Shown: in pieces, positions 23,796-35,075 of the stretch
Layout of the letters: the number at the start of each line of letters is the position of its first letter
Numbering within the stretch: the first letter of the stretch is position 1
Assembly (NCBI GenBank): GCA_027922465.2
Contig: BQMF02000065.1
Location: forward strand, 186,001-250,000
Source of the DNA: Turritopsis dohrnii
Lineage: Eukaryota; Cnidaria; Hydrozoa; Anthoathecata; Oceaniidae
Direction: 5' to 3'
DNA: 64,000 nt
Notes under the pieces: generated by a model
What the model was told of the DNA's origin: nothing
The model's input: only the letters and a program-made list of their open reading frames with translations
The model's database searches: none
Program-made: the position numbers and the translations under genes

Positions 23796-24595
23796 ATGTA
23801 GTTTGGAAAAATAACCGAGAAAACCCTCGGTTAAATTGAATGATGAAGCAAGTCTCAAGTGAACTCCATCGTAGAATATGTTTTTTATTATTTTACCAGA
23901 CAAACATAGGAGCAGCTTTTTTGTAGTATACCTCCGACAGAGCCCAAAGGTTATAATAATAATAAGGGAGATTCGTGAAATCGACGAGCCTGTTACACGA
24001 AAAAATCAATTACTTGTGAGAATTAAAATAATCAAAAGTTACTTCAGAGATTTAAAGCCTTTTCTTGTATCAAAAGAAACATCGTTACTTTGCACGCTTA
24101 TTTCAAGTGTTGATGTGAAGTTTCTAATGACTTTGTAGGGAAAGATATTCACGAACAACTCTACTAAATAAGTTGTATATAATTCCCTACAAATCTATAG
24201 AAAAATAGTTTCGTGTATGACTTTTCCGAATCCCACTAATAAATAAAAAGTTGCATGACCGACGTACAGGGAATTCTTCATACAGTACACATCCGTTAAT
24301 ACGAACAGCCCAGGGACCGAAAAATTTGTTCGAATTAGCGAATGTTCGAATTATCGGATAATTGGGAAAAATAAGAATTCAGATAGAATTTCTTACATCT
24401 TTCTTGCATCTTTGACAGCAAACGAGAAGAAGTGAGAGGAAAGAATGAAAGACAAAAAGATTCAAATTTTCAAAATCGAATGTCTTAATATCGAACGTTT
24501 CCAGAATCACATGATTTCAGAATGGAATGTTTTACAATTTTGGGATACAAGAAGAGCTACTGATTTATTGTACTCAAGTAATACATAATGTCTTC
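23796..24595. other. intergenic; possible pogo-like terminus near 24285
   Basis: Near 24285-24365 the words 'CATCCGTTAATACGAACAG' and TTCGAATTAGCG/TTCGAATTATCGG look like the subterminal part of a Tigger/pogo element, but no partner end was found. Confidence 0.3.
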
Positions 24596-24609
24596 GTATA
24601 GGTTACCAT

Positions 24610-25090
24610 GCTTATATGGGAATATGGCAGCCAAAAATTGGAGAAGTTCTAAAGAATCGAGTAAAACCAGAAAATGAATTTGACAAATACACTGTTGCAG
24701 CAGGGATATTGATACGCTTTATCACATCCCTGGTTGCACAAACAGATAACAACGTCATAGTTGGACAATTGGCAAAGGAAAGACAGGTCGCTTTGTAAAA
24801 ACAATCTCGTTTTTTCTTCAAGCAAGCGATGACAATAGCTGCAAAGTAGAAGCAACTGAGAAAAAAGTTAATCTTGGTGATAAAAAGAAGAACTCCAAAT
24901 ACCTTGTAAACTTCATTTTGACCGAAAGTTTTTCTGTCCGGAATCAAAAAAAGTGTCCGTAAGTTTGGCCGCCGAAACTTTTTCTGCCGAAACTTTTCGT
25001 TCCTAATGTACACACACCAGACGGAGAGAAACTTCAACTGGAGTGGCGAAAAGTTGCAGGGGCTGTCAAAAATGAGTGACGTGGTAAAGC
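24610..25090 (+). pseudogene. HIRAN-like domain fragment, frameshifted
   Basis: Plus-strand reading starts after a good acceptor (TTCGTATAG) with 'GYHAYMGIWQPKIGEVL', then 'KPENEFDKYTVA' and 'VIVGQLAKE'. A frame change near 24795 leads to 'KTISFFLQASDDNSCKVEA'. This order matches the HIRAN-like modules common in cnidarian multicopy genes (GYHVY..W.P..GE.L ... D.YAVAV ... VGHLP). The HIRAN domain is known as a DNA-end-binding fold in helicases; the role of these invertebrate copies is unknown. Frameshifts and stops make it a pseudogene or an exon relic. Confidence 0.5.
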
Positions 25091-25276
25091 GAAGGTGGTA
25101 TATCTGTACAGATGCGGTGATTCCCGACAGTAACACTGACATCTCACATGATTTTTGGCAACCCCTACATATACGATGACGACTCTGTACAATTTCTACG
25201 TCTTCAGTTTACATTAACACCATTAGGATCACATTTCGAAAGATCTTCAATTACTTTTTTAAAATCGTTTTAGTCA

Positions 25277-25300
25277 TTTTTTTTTTTTTTTTTTTTTTTT
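25277..25300. repeat. T(24) homopolymer
   Basis: A 24-base T run followed by 'ACTAGTGGACACTAGTCGAA', itself a short palindrome-like unit. It could be the antisense poly(A) tail of a retrocopy, but I cannot identify a parent. Confidence 0.6.
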
Positions 25301-25551
25301 AACTGATGATGACTAGTGGACACTAGTCGAAACGTTTTATTTTATTTCATATAAAATTTCCATACGATTTAATATTGGATAATCAAGCCCATTCTCCTTC
25401 ATAATGGTACCCCGAGCTTCGCAATTTCTCTTTTTCGAGTATTCCCGCAACTGTTCGCATGTTTTACTTATTTTCGAAAATCCAAATCAATCTATTTCAT
25501 CATGGATGATCAAAACATAATTAATTGTAATGTGATGTACAACAGGGTGAT

Positions 25552-26340
25552 ATGAACCGTAGTGTTGTGAGTGAAACTAACTCGGCCGTTGAGCCTTTGA
25601 GTATTGAAGTGCCTATCGTCGAAGAACAGGAGAGCCTCGAGGTCGTTGAACCATCCTTCAAGAGGAAGCGTTTCGAGCCATTGGCAGAAGAGAAACATAA
25701 TGCTTATGAACTACCAGCAGAATTAGCTGACAATACAAATAAATATATGGACAGGTTTGTCCAAGACAAGGACATTCGAGACAGTATAATGACTGAAAAT
25801 CCTATTCCTTCAAACATTCGTCAGCCTAAGATGATGGACGAATTCTTTCGTGAGCTTTTAGAGGAAAATCGATGTAGAGTAGAATTAACTCTAGATGACG
25901 GATTAGAAAAAATCCAACACAAACTTGTGAATGTTTATGGTCCCTTGAGTAGGACATGGTATGCTGTGGAAGCAACCTTGGGTATGCCAGCAGAATGTCG
26001 ACCAGAACTTTCCTTGCAAGAAATGTCACAAACTGTTGAACAGACGGTCATGTTAGTGGGTCAAGCATTTAATGCTATTACATACCACAGGCGTTTAAAT
26101 GCAATGTCTGCCACAATGCCGGATAAAAAGAAGATGAAATCCATGCTGAAAGACCACAGTTAAGTTCTTGAAGATTCTGGTTCACAACCCGATCCGGGCT
26201 GCTACGCAGTAGATGCGTTGCAACAGGAGTGGAAAATTTCAACAACATGTCATAGACAAAGCTAAGGTGAAAGAGAAGTCAAAGGAGTTTCTTCCTTCAC
26301 ACAACAACAAGCGCAAGTTCCAGTCAACTTTCTCTGGTTT
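25552..26340 (+). pseudogene. DIRS gag-like protein, interrupted by a templated 49-bp insertion
   Basis: A 203-residue acidic frame (25552-26163) contains 'MTENPIPSNIRQPKMMDEFF' and 'LSRTWYAVEATLG'. A TAA stop follows 'KDHS', but the protein sense resumes (VLEDSGSQ). It is then broken by a 49 bp block (26188-26236) identical to 27176-27224, and resumes again as 'KVKEKSKEFLPSHNNKRKF'. The C-terminal basic, Asn/Gln-rich stretch is consistent with a nucleic-acid-binding tail. It is non-coding as a whole because of the stop and the frame change. Confidence 0.7.
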
Positions 26341-26358
26341 CAACCAACAACGTTCGCG

Positions 26359-27634
26359 TTGATCATTTACTTAGACGACATGTTGCATGATCATAAAGTT
26401 ACCTCAAGAGAAGGTGCAAACATTGCAGGAAAAATGCCAATATGTTCTGACTCATCCCTCCATGACTGTATGGGAGTTGAGCAGTTTAGTGGGCAAGTTA
26501 TCCTCAACTTCGTTCCAGCAAATCTCCAGATACGTTTCCTTCAACAAACTTTAATAGAGGCTTTGAAAACGGGAAAGAGTTATCAATCACATCTAACTTT
26601 AACTCAAAGGGCTCTTCAGGAGATCAAATGGTGGTTGAACAATATAATCTTGAACAAGGGCAAGTCTCTTTTGAAACCACAGAGTCAGGTTATACTTCAA
26701 ACAGATGCTTCCAAAAAGGGATGGGGGGGGGGGGGGGGGGGAGGGGCGTATTGCCAAGGGAAGCGTATAGGAGGAAAGACTCTTACACATCAACATTCTA
26801 GAACTAAATGCAGCTTACTTAGCTACTCTGACCTTCAGGAAAATGATGAAGTTTCAGCATATACATTACCAACTGGACAATATGACAGCCCTATCTAACA
26901 TAGTGAAAATGGGGGAAACCAAAAACAAGGATCTTATTCCGATATCAAAAGACCTGTGGGACTTTTTGATAGCTCAGGAGATCACAATTACTGCCGAGCA
27001 TCTCCCAGGGGAACTGAATGTGAGGACAGACTGGATGTCCAGAAATTTTCACGATTCCAGCGAATGGAAACTGGCCCTCACAGTCTTTCAGAAGGTTTGC
27101 CAGTTATGGGGATTGCCAGATGTGGACCTGTTTTTGCATCACGACTCTTCCATCAGATACAAACCTACGTGGAAGCCCGATCCGGGCTGCTACGCAGTAG
27201 ATGCGTTGCAACAGGAGTGGAAAAACTTTTATCCGTATGCATTCCTTCCCTTTGCCCTGATAGGAAGAGTTTTGATGAAGGACAAACGGGAAAAAGTGTG
27301 CATGACATTAATCATACCTGCCTGGCAAACACAACCTTGGTATGGTCCTCTTTTGGACATGGCAGTTGCAAATCCAGTGCTTCTTCCTCAACACTTGAAT
27401 CTCCTGGAAGGACCCCAGGGAAACCATCACCCCTTACTTCTAAATCAATCACTAAAGCTAGTGGCATGGAAAATTTCAGGCAAGTTTTGGCAAGTGAAGG
27501 CATATCAAAAAGGGCTACAGAACTTATCTCAAATGCTAGAACAAGAGGCACAAATTCTAATTACGAATCGTCCTGGGGAAAGTGGGTTAGCTGGTGTCAC
27601 GAACGGAAAGCTGATCCCTTTCGATGTCCTATAA
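26359..27634 (+). pseudogene. DIRS reverse transcriptase C-terminus and RNase H
   Basis: It begins with the catalytic 'IIYLDDML' (26359), follows with thumb-like sequence (ALQEIKWWLNNI), and then the RNase H core: 'LQTDASKKGWG', 'HYQLDNMTALSNIVKMGE' and 'ITAEHLPGELNVRTDWMSR'. It continues through 'LPDVDLFLHHDSS', 'YAFLPFALIGRVL' and 'IIPAWQTQPWYGPL', blocks typical of the RNase H to recombinase linker in DIRS elements. A run of 19 G (26723-26741) sits inside the WGAY motif and, with frameshifts near 26780, breaks the frame. Reverse-transcriptase fingers and palm are missing. Confidence 0.8.
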
Positions 27635-28267
27635 ATTTAGTACTGGATTATCTTGCTGGTCTTTTTGATCAGGGTTTTGAATATAGTTCAATAAATAGCC
27701 ACAGATCTGCAATATCAGCCTATCACATTCCCATTGAAGGTTTTCCGGTGGGACAGCATCCACGAGTTTGTGCTCTTACATCAGGTGTGATGAACAAACG
27801 TCCTCCCAAACCGAAATTTGTTTTTGTCTGTTTTGTCTGTTTTGTTTTTATTTTTGGATTATTTAGATACTTTCCCAGAGATCAAGTTGCTATCTGATAG
27901 GATGCTTGTTCTCAAGGTGACAATGTTGTTAGCATTATGTTCTGCTTCCAGAGGGTCAGAAATGAAACTTTTTGACACACGCTATATGGTTAGAACCAGG
28001 GTTTCATACAAATTTAAATTTGCGGAAGTGACAAAAACTAGGAAAAAAGGCTCACGTCCTCCGGAAGTGGAATATCATGAATTTCCAGAGAGCAAGAATC
28101 TCTGTGTTGTGACTTTATTAGATAATTATTTAGAGAGGTCCAAACCATGGAGGGGTGATGCTAAATTCCAGTTACTACTTAGTCCCCTAAAACCACATAA
28201 TGAAGTAGTTTGTTCCACTATAGCAGCAAGTATTTTATATATACGTCATGATCTGTTGACGACATAA
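27465..28267 (+). pseudogene. DIRS tyrosine recombinase, C-terminally truncated
   Basis: The N-terminal SAM-like part is 'RTRGTNSNYESSWGKWVSWC' and 'INSHRSAISAYH'. After a frame change in a T-rich stretch (27815-27860) the catalytic part begins with 'LKVTMLLALCSASRGSEM', holding the first catalytic arginine. It continues to 'LLSPLKPHNEVVCSTIA' and stops at 28264-28266 before the expected HxxR and nucleophilic tyrosine, so it cannot catalyse strand exchange. Confidence 0.8.
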
Positions 28268-28290
28268 TTCAGTGAGAGTCGATATAAATT

Positions 28291-29160
28291 TCTGTTGAAA
28301 GATACTTTAAAAGTGACTTATATTGCATTATACAGGTATCAAGGAAGTTTAAGCCACTTGTAAAAGAACTGATTCTTTAGGCTTAGATAATGGAGCAGCT
28401 TCATATATATATGTTTCAATAACATCTACAGATGATCTTGACGTGGTGATGGAGGATAACGTTTGATTAGAAGTACGAATAGAACCTGGGATCGAAGTTG
28501 TTTCCTTTTTAATTCTTCTTCACCGGAATTTGGAGCAAATTTCATGAAATTTGCAACAAAATCTATAATAAGAGCTCCTTTACACCAGCTTCAGAGTCAA
28601 GATTCATTTTTAAACAATTTATTGGAATGGTAATAAAATTTAATTCCGAACAAACTGCAAACTATCCAGAGAATACAATAAGAAATATAAACATACAAAA
28701 GCTTTTCAAAAGAACCCTCCCCCCCTCTCCCCAACATAAACTCTGCCTTGTCATATATTTTCTACTTTCACTTTGGCCTTCTACTTCCTGCACAATGTTT
28801 GCGAATCAGAAATTTCTTTTATAAACTTTTAAACTTTTTAAGTGATAATGATGTCAAATATAAAATAGAAACGCAAATGCGTAGCCAAGAAGAACAAAAC
28901 TCCACTATTGATCAGAAAAAGATGTTGTGTTTGTTGCTTAAACGATCTGAAACTGCGTCCAATTTCATCAAATCTCATTTTTAAAAATGCCTTGGCCGCT
29001 GGTATGGAGTTTATTATGAAAGCAACCGACGTGAAAGTTTTCGAACGTCAAACCGATAACTTGTGATGTGACGTTGACACAACCGCCGAAATGACGTGTA
29101 TACTCCATGTCGTAAACTACAACGCACATACTGACCAAACCATGAAAGGTCGGCATCCCA
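28291..29160. other. intergenic, nothing recognised
   Basis: AT-rich, with short frames lacking any signature. Confidence 0.4.
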
Positions 29161-29255
29161 ACACAAGCAGGAGGAGGATTTGTCACTAAAACACAAGCAG
29201 GAGGAGGATTTGTCACTAAAACACAAGCAGGAGGAGGATTTGTCACTAAAACACA
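29161..29255 (+). repeat. 30-bp tandem repeat, three copies, open on the plus strand
   Basis: Three perfect 30 bp units (CACAAGCAGGAGGAGGATTT...). In one plus frame each encodes HKQEEDLSLK, giving three 10-residue repeats, and the last unit runs into CACAG followed by GTAATC, a usable splice donor. The upstream frame is open only from about 29134. It may be an exon with coding repeats or a chance minisatellite. Confidence 0.6.
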
Positions 29256-29414
29256 GGTAATCTTTGAGATAGCAAGAATATATGACATATCATTAAACAA
29301 AAGAGATTGGTAAACCCCTGGAACATGAAGAAACTACTCAAGGAAACACACTCAAACATAAAGTGGCCCTTGAACAAACATTTACAATGTAACAGATTTT
29401 ATTAGACGCAATTA

Positions 29415-29930
29415 CACGTTTTTTTGTTTTTTTTTATAAGAAACAAGGTGAAGGGTCTAGTTCTAAAAGTTTCTTAATTTTGGTAAAATTTTTGGTGTTT
29501 TTAGTTCGAAAAGTTTCTTATTCAGCTTCTAATTATTTTTGATAAAAATTTTTATTCAATGAGTGATAGTTCTAAATATTTCTTATTTCTTAATTTTTGG
29601 TTCTCCTAACAAAAAAGGTGGCTGTAAGATACCGAAGTCAATGTTTTTTGGGAGGTTAGTGGAATGAGTATTTGTGTTGCTTGCTTTATTTTTAGAAAAA
29701 ATCGAATCGAATCGATTTTTTTTTCACTGCAGTGTAATGACTTATTTTAGATAAAGGTTTTCTATCACGGCTTACAACTTTTACCACGAAAAAAAGAGAT
29801 GTAAATACGTATGAAAAAAAGTTTCTTATTTGAAAAATAGTCATAAAAATGTAGTTGTTAAAGTTTCTTAATTTTTCGAGATTCTACATGTAGGTTTCTT
29901 ATAAACTGGTTTCTTATAAAAAAAACCGTG
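29415..29930. mobile_element. MITE, CACG-T(n)-ATWAG family, copy B
   Basis: Ends CACG-T-run-ATAAGAAAC and the inverted GTTTCTTAT-A-run-CCGTG, flanked by TA on both sides (29413-29414 and 29931-29932). The internal word TTTCTTA recurs at least eight times. Non-coding. Confidence 0.75.
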
Positions 29931-30694
29931 TATTTTCATATCAGACTGTTCTCAACAGGAGTTTCTTCATGCCTCAACGAAATTAATTTCAAGTTCCACA
30001 AAGACACTTTTTATCGACGTAACAAAAGTTATGTTACATGAAGAATCACCTTTACAATTGAAGCTAATAATATTGACACTTACGAGACAACCTCTCTTCC
30101 ATTATATTAACCCCATTCAGAGTTAACTTCATATTGAGGCTCTAAAATTAGGATTGTACATAGATTGTATTTTTTTCACCATAGGAGGATTGTCATAGAC
30201 ACATTGAACATTCAAGAATTTCGCTTTCAATATTATTCATGGCAAAGCCCTTAGTTCTTTCGAAATTTCAAGAGATATTGGTTGTATGTTGTATTCATGC
30301 CTTGTGACATCTTTCTCTCGCCAATCCTAGAACATATGATCATCATTTTTTTATGCCAGGTTTTTCTCTTTAACACCATGAAGCCCACACCATAGGCGTA
30401 TTCAAGGTCAGTCACAAAAAGTGGAGGAGTCCAACATTACGAAAATTTCTTTTCAGTCTTAAGTATCGATTTGGTTATTTGCACGTTTTCCTTTTCTACT
30501 TTAAATGACTAAACCCTCCTCCACAAAGTTTGACTGACCTCTGGCTACGCCTTTGCACACAATCCGTGTAATTATCAGGATACTTAAATCTTAACTCCTA
30601 AATTCTGTTTTGAGAAGGACTCTCAGATCACAAACACATTCTGAACGCATTGTAACATATTCAAAATAAAACATTTATTACATTATGAAAACTA

Positions 30695-31415
30695 AAGTAC
30701 GTTTCAAATGAACAAATCGTTGAGTTTTCTTCAATATCTTTTCGAAGAACAAATATTTTGGCAAACATTTTATATTAAAAGATAGAGTATGAAAAGCTCT
30801 TTCTTGTGATTCACAAATTCACAATTCACAAATTCACAATATTTTATAAGACATGTAATGAGATATAGCCTTGAAAGTTGGTGGATAAGACATTTTGATA
30901 CACACTGTATGTTATTGCATTCATTGTTTCGATACGGTGTACTGTAAAAGTATCCCTTTGAGTTTAATATAAAAATTTTTGACTTATGCACGGGAAGTTT
31001 AATTGTGTAATTATTCTGTTGAATAGAGCCGTTTAGTGGAAAGATCATTGCTTACCCTCGAAAAATTAATGAAATCATAACAGAGTATGTTAAAATATGC
31101 GACCTAAGTGACTTTAAAGGATTATGATCTTGTCTTGCGATCTATTTTACTTTTTTGAAAAATTATTTCGCCTTTTGAACGATCAAAGATTGAAGTTTGT
31201 CTCACAAAAAATTGAGTTGTTTTGCTCTTTTCTATAAAGCTCCTTTTTTTTCATCTTCGTTTTTCTTCTTCCATTTTCATTATTCTTCCAAATTTTTTAT
31301 ATCATGAGTGCTTTTTAAGTTTGACACAGCGCAAAAAGAATTTTTGAAATATCTCATAACCTTCAAATTTGCCAAGCATTTATAAAAACTGTGCAAGTTC
31401 ATTTGAAACGTACTT
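30695..31415. mobile_element. 721-bp TA-flanked MITE
   Basis: Perfect 19 bp terminal inverted repeats, AAGTACGTTTCAAATGAAC, with TA outside each end (30693-30694 and 31416-31417). A (TTCACAAA)n-like stretch occurs near 30812. TA targeting suggests a Tc1/mariner-type mobilising transposase; none is encoded here. Confidence 0.8.
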
Positions 31416-31501
31416 TAGGAAAAGAGAAACCATTACAAAGCTCTGGTGAACAATCTGCATAAGTTTTGACTAGCAGCTAAAGGATGATAAATATTCTCTA
31501 A

Positions 31502-32127
31502 AGGGCAATTTACACGGTACGATTTTTCATACGATTTTTGTCGGACAGGTCGTATCGCATTGTGTAAACATAAAAAATCGTACGAAAATGTGTCGTATTA
31601 TGGTGTCGTGTACGACAAAAAAAAAGTTAAACATGTTTAACTTTCATACGACATCGTACGAAAATTAACCAATCATATCGAAGCAGACAATACTTCAAGT
31701 GAGGGAAAAGAGAAAAAAACAAAATATATTTATCTTTTTGGCAATATTTTCTTGAATTAGAGAGAGCATAAAATCGACATCTTCTGGTCTCATTCTCAAA
31801 TAGTTGGCATATATGGCAACTTCTTCATTTCGAAATTCCAAATTAGTATAGGGACCTTTTAAATCTCTTATTTCCAACCATTACTTGGTCCACTCTGAAC
31901 GTGTTTTACGTTTCTTCTTTGCTTTTGTGTTATCTTCAATTTAAAAAAATGCGGATATTTTGATATCGCGCAGCACAGCTTCATCACCCTCCATTTTTTT
32001 CATTAAAAATCATTTCTCTCTTCTGAGTGTCGTAACGTGTAAACACACGCGTCTTTGAAAAAAAATCATACATCAAATGTGTACGACAAAAATCGTACGA
32101 CAAAAATCGTACCGTGTAAATTGCCCT
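31502..32127 (-). mobile_element. PIF/Harbinger deletion derivative
   Basis: Terminal repeats AGGGCAATTTACACGGTACG are inverted at both ends and bracketed by TAA (31499-31501 and 32128-32130), the 3 bp target duplication of PIF/Harbinger elements. 'TCGTACGA' words recur near both ends. Minus-strand coding remains at about 31940-31730. Confidence 0.85.
31728..31940 (-). pseudogene. N-terminal fragment of a Harbinger (HARBI1-like) transposase
   Basis: The minus strand reads 'RKTRSEWTK', a stop, then 'WLEIRDLKGPYTNLEFRNEE' and 'YANYLRMRPEDVDFMLSLI'. This matches the start of Harbinger nucleases (WVKPW...R...GAYNNL...F.NFLRM....FD.LL). The catalytic domain is absent, removed by the internal deletion. 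Confidence 0.7.
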
Positions 32128-34689
32128 TAAGAAGTTTTAATGCTGAATTTTAGTGCTAACAATGTCCTCAAATAATTTGTCCTCAAATAATTTTGTATGA
32201 AAAATAAATGTGTCATTCTTATCTTGGAACATCTAGCAACATACTATTAACAAAAACAGACAAACATAAAAAACAAAACAGTCAGACTCAGGTCAGATTT
32301 CATTGGTTCTTAACAAAAGGATGTAATATGCTAACTCTTTATACAGGGGCCATAAATCTAATAAAACCCTTCTGATTTTAAATTTCTCAGAAGTAGCAAT
32401 TCACTGAAAGAATTGGAAGTCTGATCAATTTGTTGGTATTTGTATTTGCTGTTATGATGTTTCAAAGAAAATACTTTTTGAGAAGGTTTACCATCATGAA
32501 ATTTTCAATCTGCAGATTTATTTAGTTAGTGGAAGAGTTCATTTTATGTTTAAACAATTTTTTCATTTTTCATTCCAGCTGAACCTATCATTAAAAGTAA
32601 GCAAATACAAGTAAAAGTTTAAGACTTCTCTCACTGAATTAAATAGTTTATGTGTCAGATATTAGAAAGTGCATCTCCGACAGTTAATCAACTGACTTAC
32701 CTTTTGTGCTTGTATATATTTTAATACCACACAACCTGAGATAGAAATGAAATTCCTTTATATTTATTATTGAAATCATAACATTTGATGCATTGAGTCA
32801 AGAAAAATAACAACAAAATAATAATAAAAGAGAGAGTCAATGTAAAGTGTGTTTATAGCAATACTTAAGCATACCTTTCTCATCTATACCAAAAAATGTC
32901 ATAACGAGATGTGCACAACAGCTACACACAGCATTTTTACATAAACATTTGTTCAGCTTATTTTGGAACTTTCTGTTACCATCACCTAGATAAAATTTGC
33001 AAATATTTTATAGCAATTATGTATATCTTTTTTTTTTATTATTATTATTATTAATTTATTTAGTAATGCAGGTCTGGAAATATACATATTATATACAAAA
33101 TATACAATACAATATATAGGACGCAGTGACGAACACTGATGTGGACCTACGCAGTAAAAAATAACGTAAAAGTAAAACCCGTCTCAAGAATATTGCACCG
33201 AATTAGAGAACATGAGAACTTCAATGTAGAAAAATTGAAATTGAAGAAAAATTAGAATTTGAGAATCAAGTTGAGACTTAAGAGACGACGAAATAAGCAG
33301 GAATTGACGCAAGATAAACAATATAAATAATCTACAACAGTAAAATAAATAGTATATAGTATATATATAATTAAAAATAGTATGTAGTGTATATATAATT
33401 GAGATAAAAAGACAAGATCTTAAAACTTAAAAATAAAAGATAACTGGAAATGTTATTAGGCAAATGGGGATTGCGATGATAAGTATCACACACACTGAAG
33501 ACAAAATTAATAGCTGAATTTACTGAATTTGAATTGACGAGGTATAACAAAATACCAGTAAATACCAGTAAAACTGTACAATCACTCACAGCTTTCATTA
33601 GAATACAAGCCACAGATTTTACCATCAAACAAGATAACAATTTGAGCAAGCTGTGTCTCAAATCCTTGTTACGAAAATTAAGAGCAAAATGAGTCTGAAT
33701 GTCCTTGTAAAATAAAAAACAGCTCATTATGTGAATTTTCTTTCAATTAACAAAAAACAAGAACAAGACATCTTCTAGACAGATTTATTTTTAATGCAAG
33801 TTTCAAAAATAAAAAAAAATCAGATTGAAATTTGAAGAAATTTGAAAAAAAAAGGCCAAAAAAATTGTATTGGTACTTATAAAGAAGTGTTTAATCACAT
33901 TCAAAAAGTTTCAAAAATCCTACAAGTTTGGTTTTTTACTTTTTTATTTTAAAGGGTGCGCACCATAATTAGGATGAAAACCATATTTTCAAATAAAGTA
34001 CGCAATGAATTAGGGTACATCAAAACTATTTTCATAGTCAGGTGCTCACTATCAATTAGAGACACTTTCATTTAGGGAACCCTCTTATTGAGGAGTACAA
34101 TGAATTAACGATAAACCAAAGTAGATTTTATATGAAATATGAAATATTATCTATAAATATTATACATATGAAATGTGAGGTTTTTCTTCTTCAATTTAAC
34201 TTTCGCGAATCGACTTCCTAGGCAAATTGGAAGAAACTTTTGGGAATCCTCATGTCAGTCCTTTGTGCGGGGACTTACCTTCATGAAAATGGGCAAAAAA
34301 TGCGAAAATTTCTCCCTGGGAAACTTTCTCCCTATAAAATAATAAATTAATAGAATGACACAGAAAGATATAATATATTACCTTGTTGAACAGAATTACA
34401 ACATGCACTTTTTATGATCAACAGAAGTAGCAAAACGTTTAATGACATCATTGCCAAGACTATAAAATAGACCATATATTTTTTATGCAAATCATTTACT
34501 TCAAAAGAAGAAAAGATATTTTATACATACAACTACTAGATATGCTTATGAATATTGATAGTAAACACATGCATTTGATTTTATAAGAACACAAACAAAT
34601 CATAAGTAAGAAGTGGTCTTCTTGGATATGTATATGGTATTTACTTGTGGGAGAAAATAAGTTTAACTTCCTCCTTTAGGTTGTAACTA
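32128..34689. other. AT-rich intergenic; possible retroelement 3' end near 33035
   Basis: An (ATT)n run (33038-33055), followed on the plus strand by 'GCAGGTCTGGAAATATACAT', looks like the antisense of a retroelement 3' end with an AAT-type tail. The minus-strand frame at 33371-33727 has no certain signature. Otherwise nothing is recognised. Confidence 0.35.
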
Positions 34690-35075
34690 CACACAAATTT
34701 TTTTTATAAAGGAACACCCTTATAAGGAACTTGAGGCTGAAAAAAACTTGAAAAACAAGGAACTGCTAAGAAACAATAAAAATTCTCTTTTTGAAAATGA
34801 GAAACAAATAATAAACTAAAAACACACACAACACAAGTTAATTTTTACTTTACGAAGGTTTTCGTTTATGATAATATAAAATATAAACTACTAAGAACAA
34901 AAAAATAAGATATTTGTATGTATGACAAAGTGTGCTAAACAGCAGGATTCAAATATACATGTTTAAATGAGGAAGGAAAGCAACTTAAAAACAAGTAGCA
35001 TGAAGCTGAAACGTTTGGAAAGAATAAGGAACAGCAGGCCAAGTATAAGGTTCCTTATAATAAAAAAACAACGTG
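34690..35075. mobile_element. MITE, CACG-T(n)-ATWAG family, copy C
   Basis: Left end CACACAAATTTTTTTTATAA and right end TTATAATAAAAAAACAACGTG are inverted relatives of copies A and B. TA lies on both sides (34688-34689 and 35076-35077). GGAAC/GTTCC words replace the TTCTTA words of copy B. Confidence 0.7.

Larger units (their letters stand above)
25500..28290 (+). mobile_element. DIRS-type tyrosine-recombinase retrotransposon, internally deleted
   Basis: The order is gag-like ORF, remnant reverse transcriptase, RNase H and tyrosine recombinase, the DIRS arrangement in which a recombinase replaces the integrase. Almost all of the polymerase domain upstream of the catalytic YLDD is missing. 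The recombinase stops before its HxxR and tyrosine motifs. Inverted termini typical of DIRS elements were not identified. Reading frames are long and stops few, so it is fairly young although defective. Confidence 0.85.

Noticed and set aside
24612..25142. 176-codon minus-strand open frame
   Set aside because: It is the shadow of the plus-strand HIRAN-like fragment and has no protein signature of its own.
26723..26741. G(19) run as a G-quadruplex signal
   Set aside because: More simply a homopolymer expansion inside the WGAY motif of a dead RNase H.
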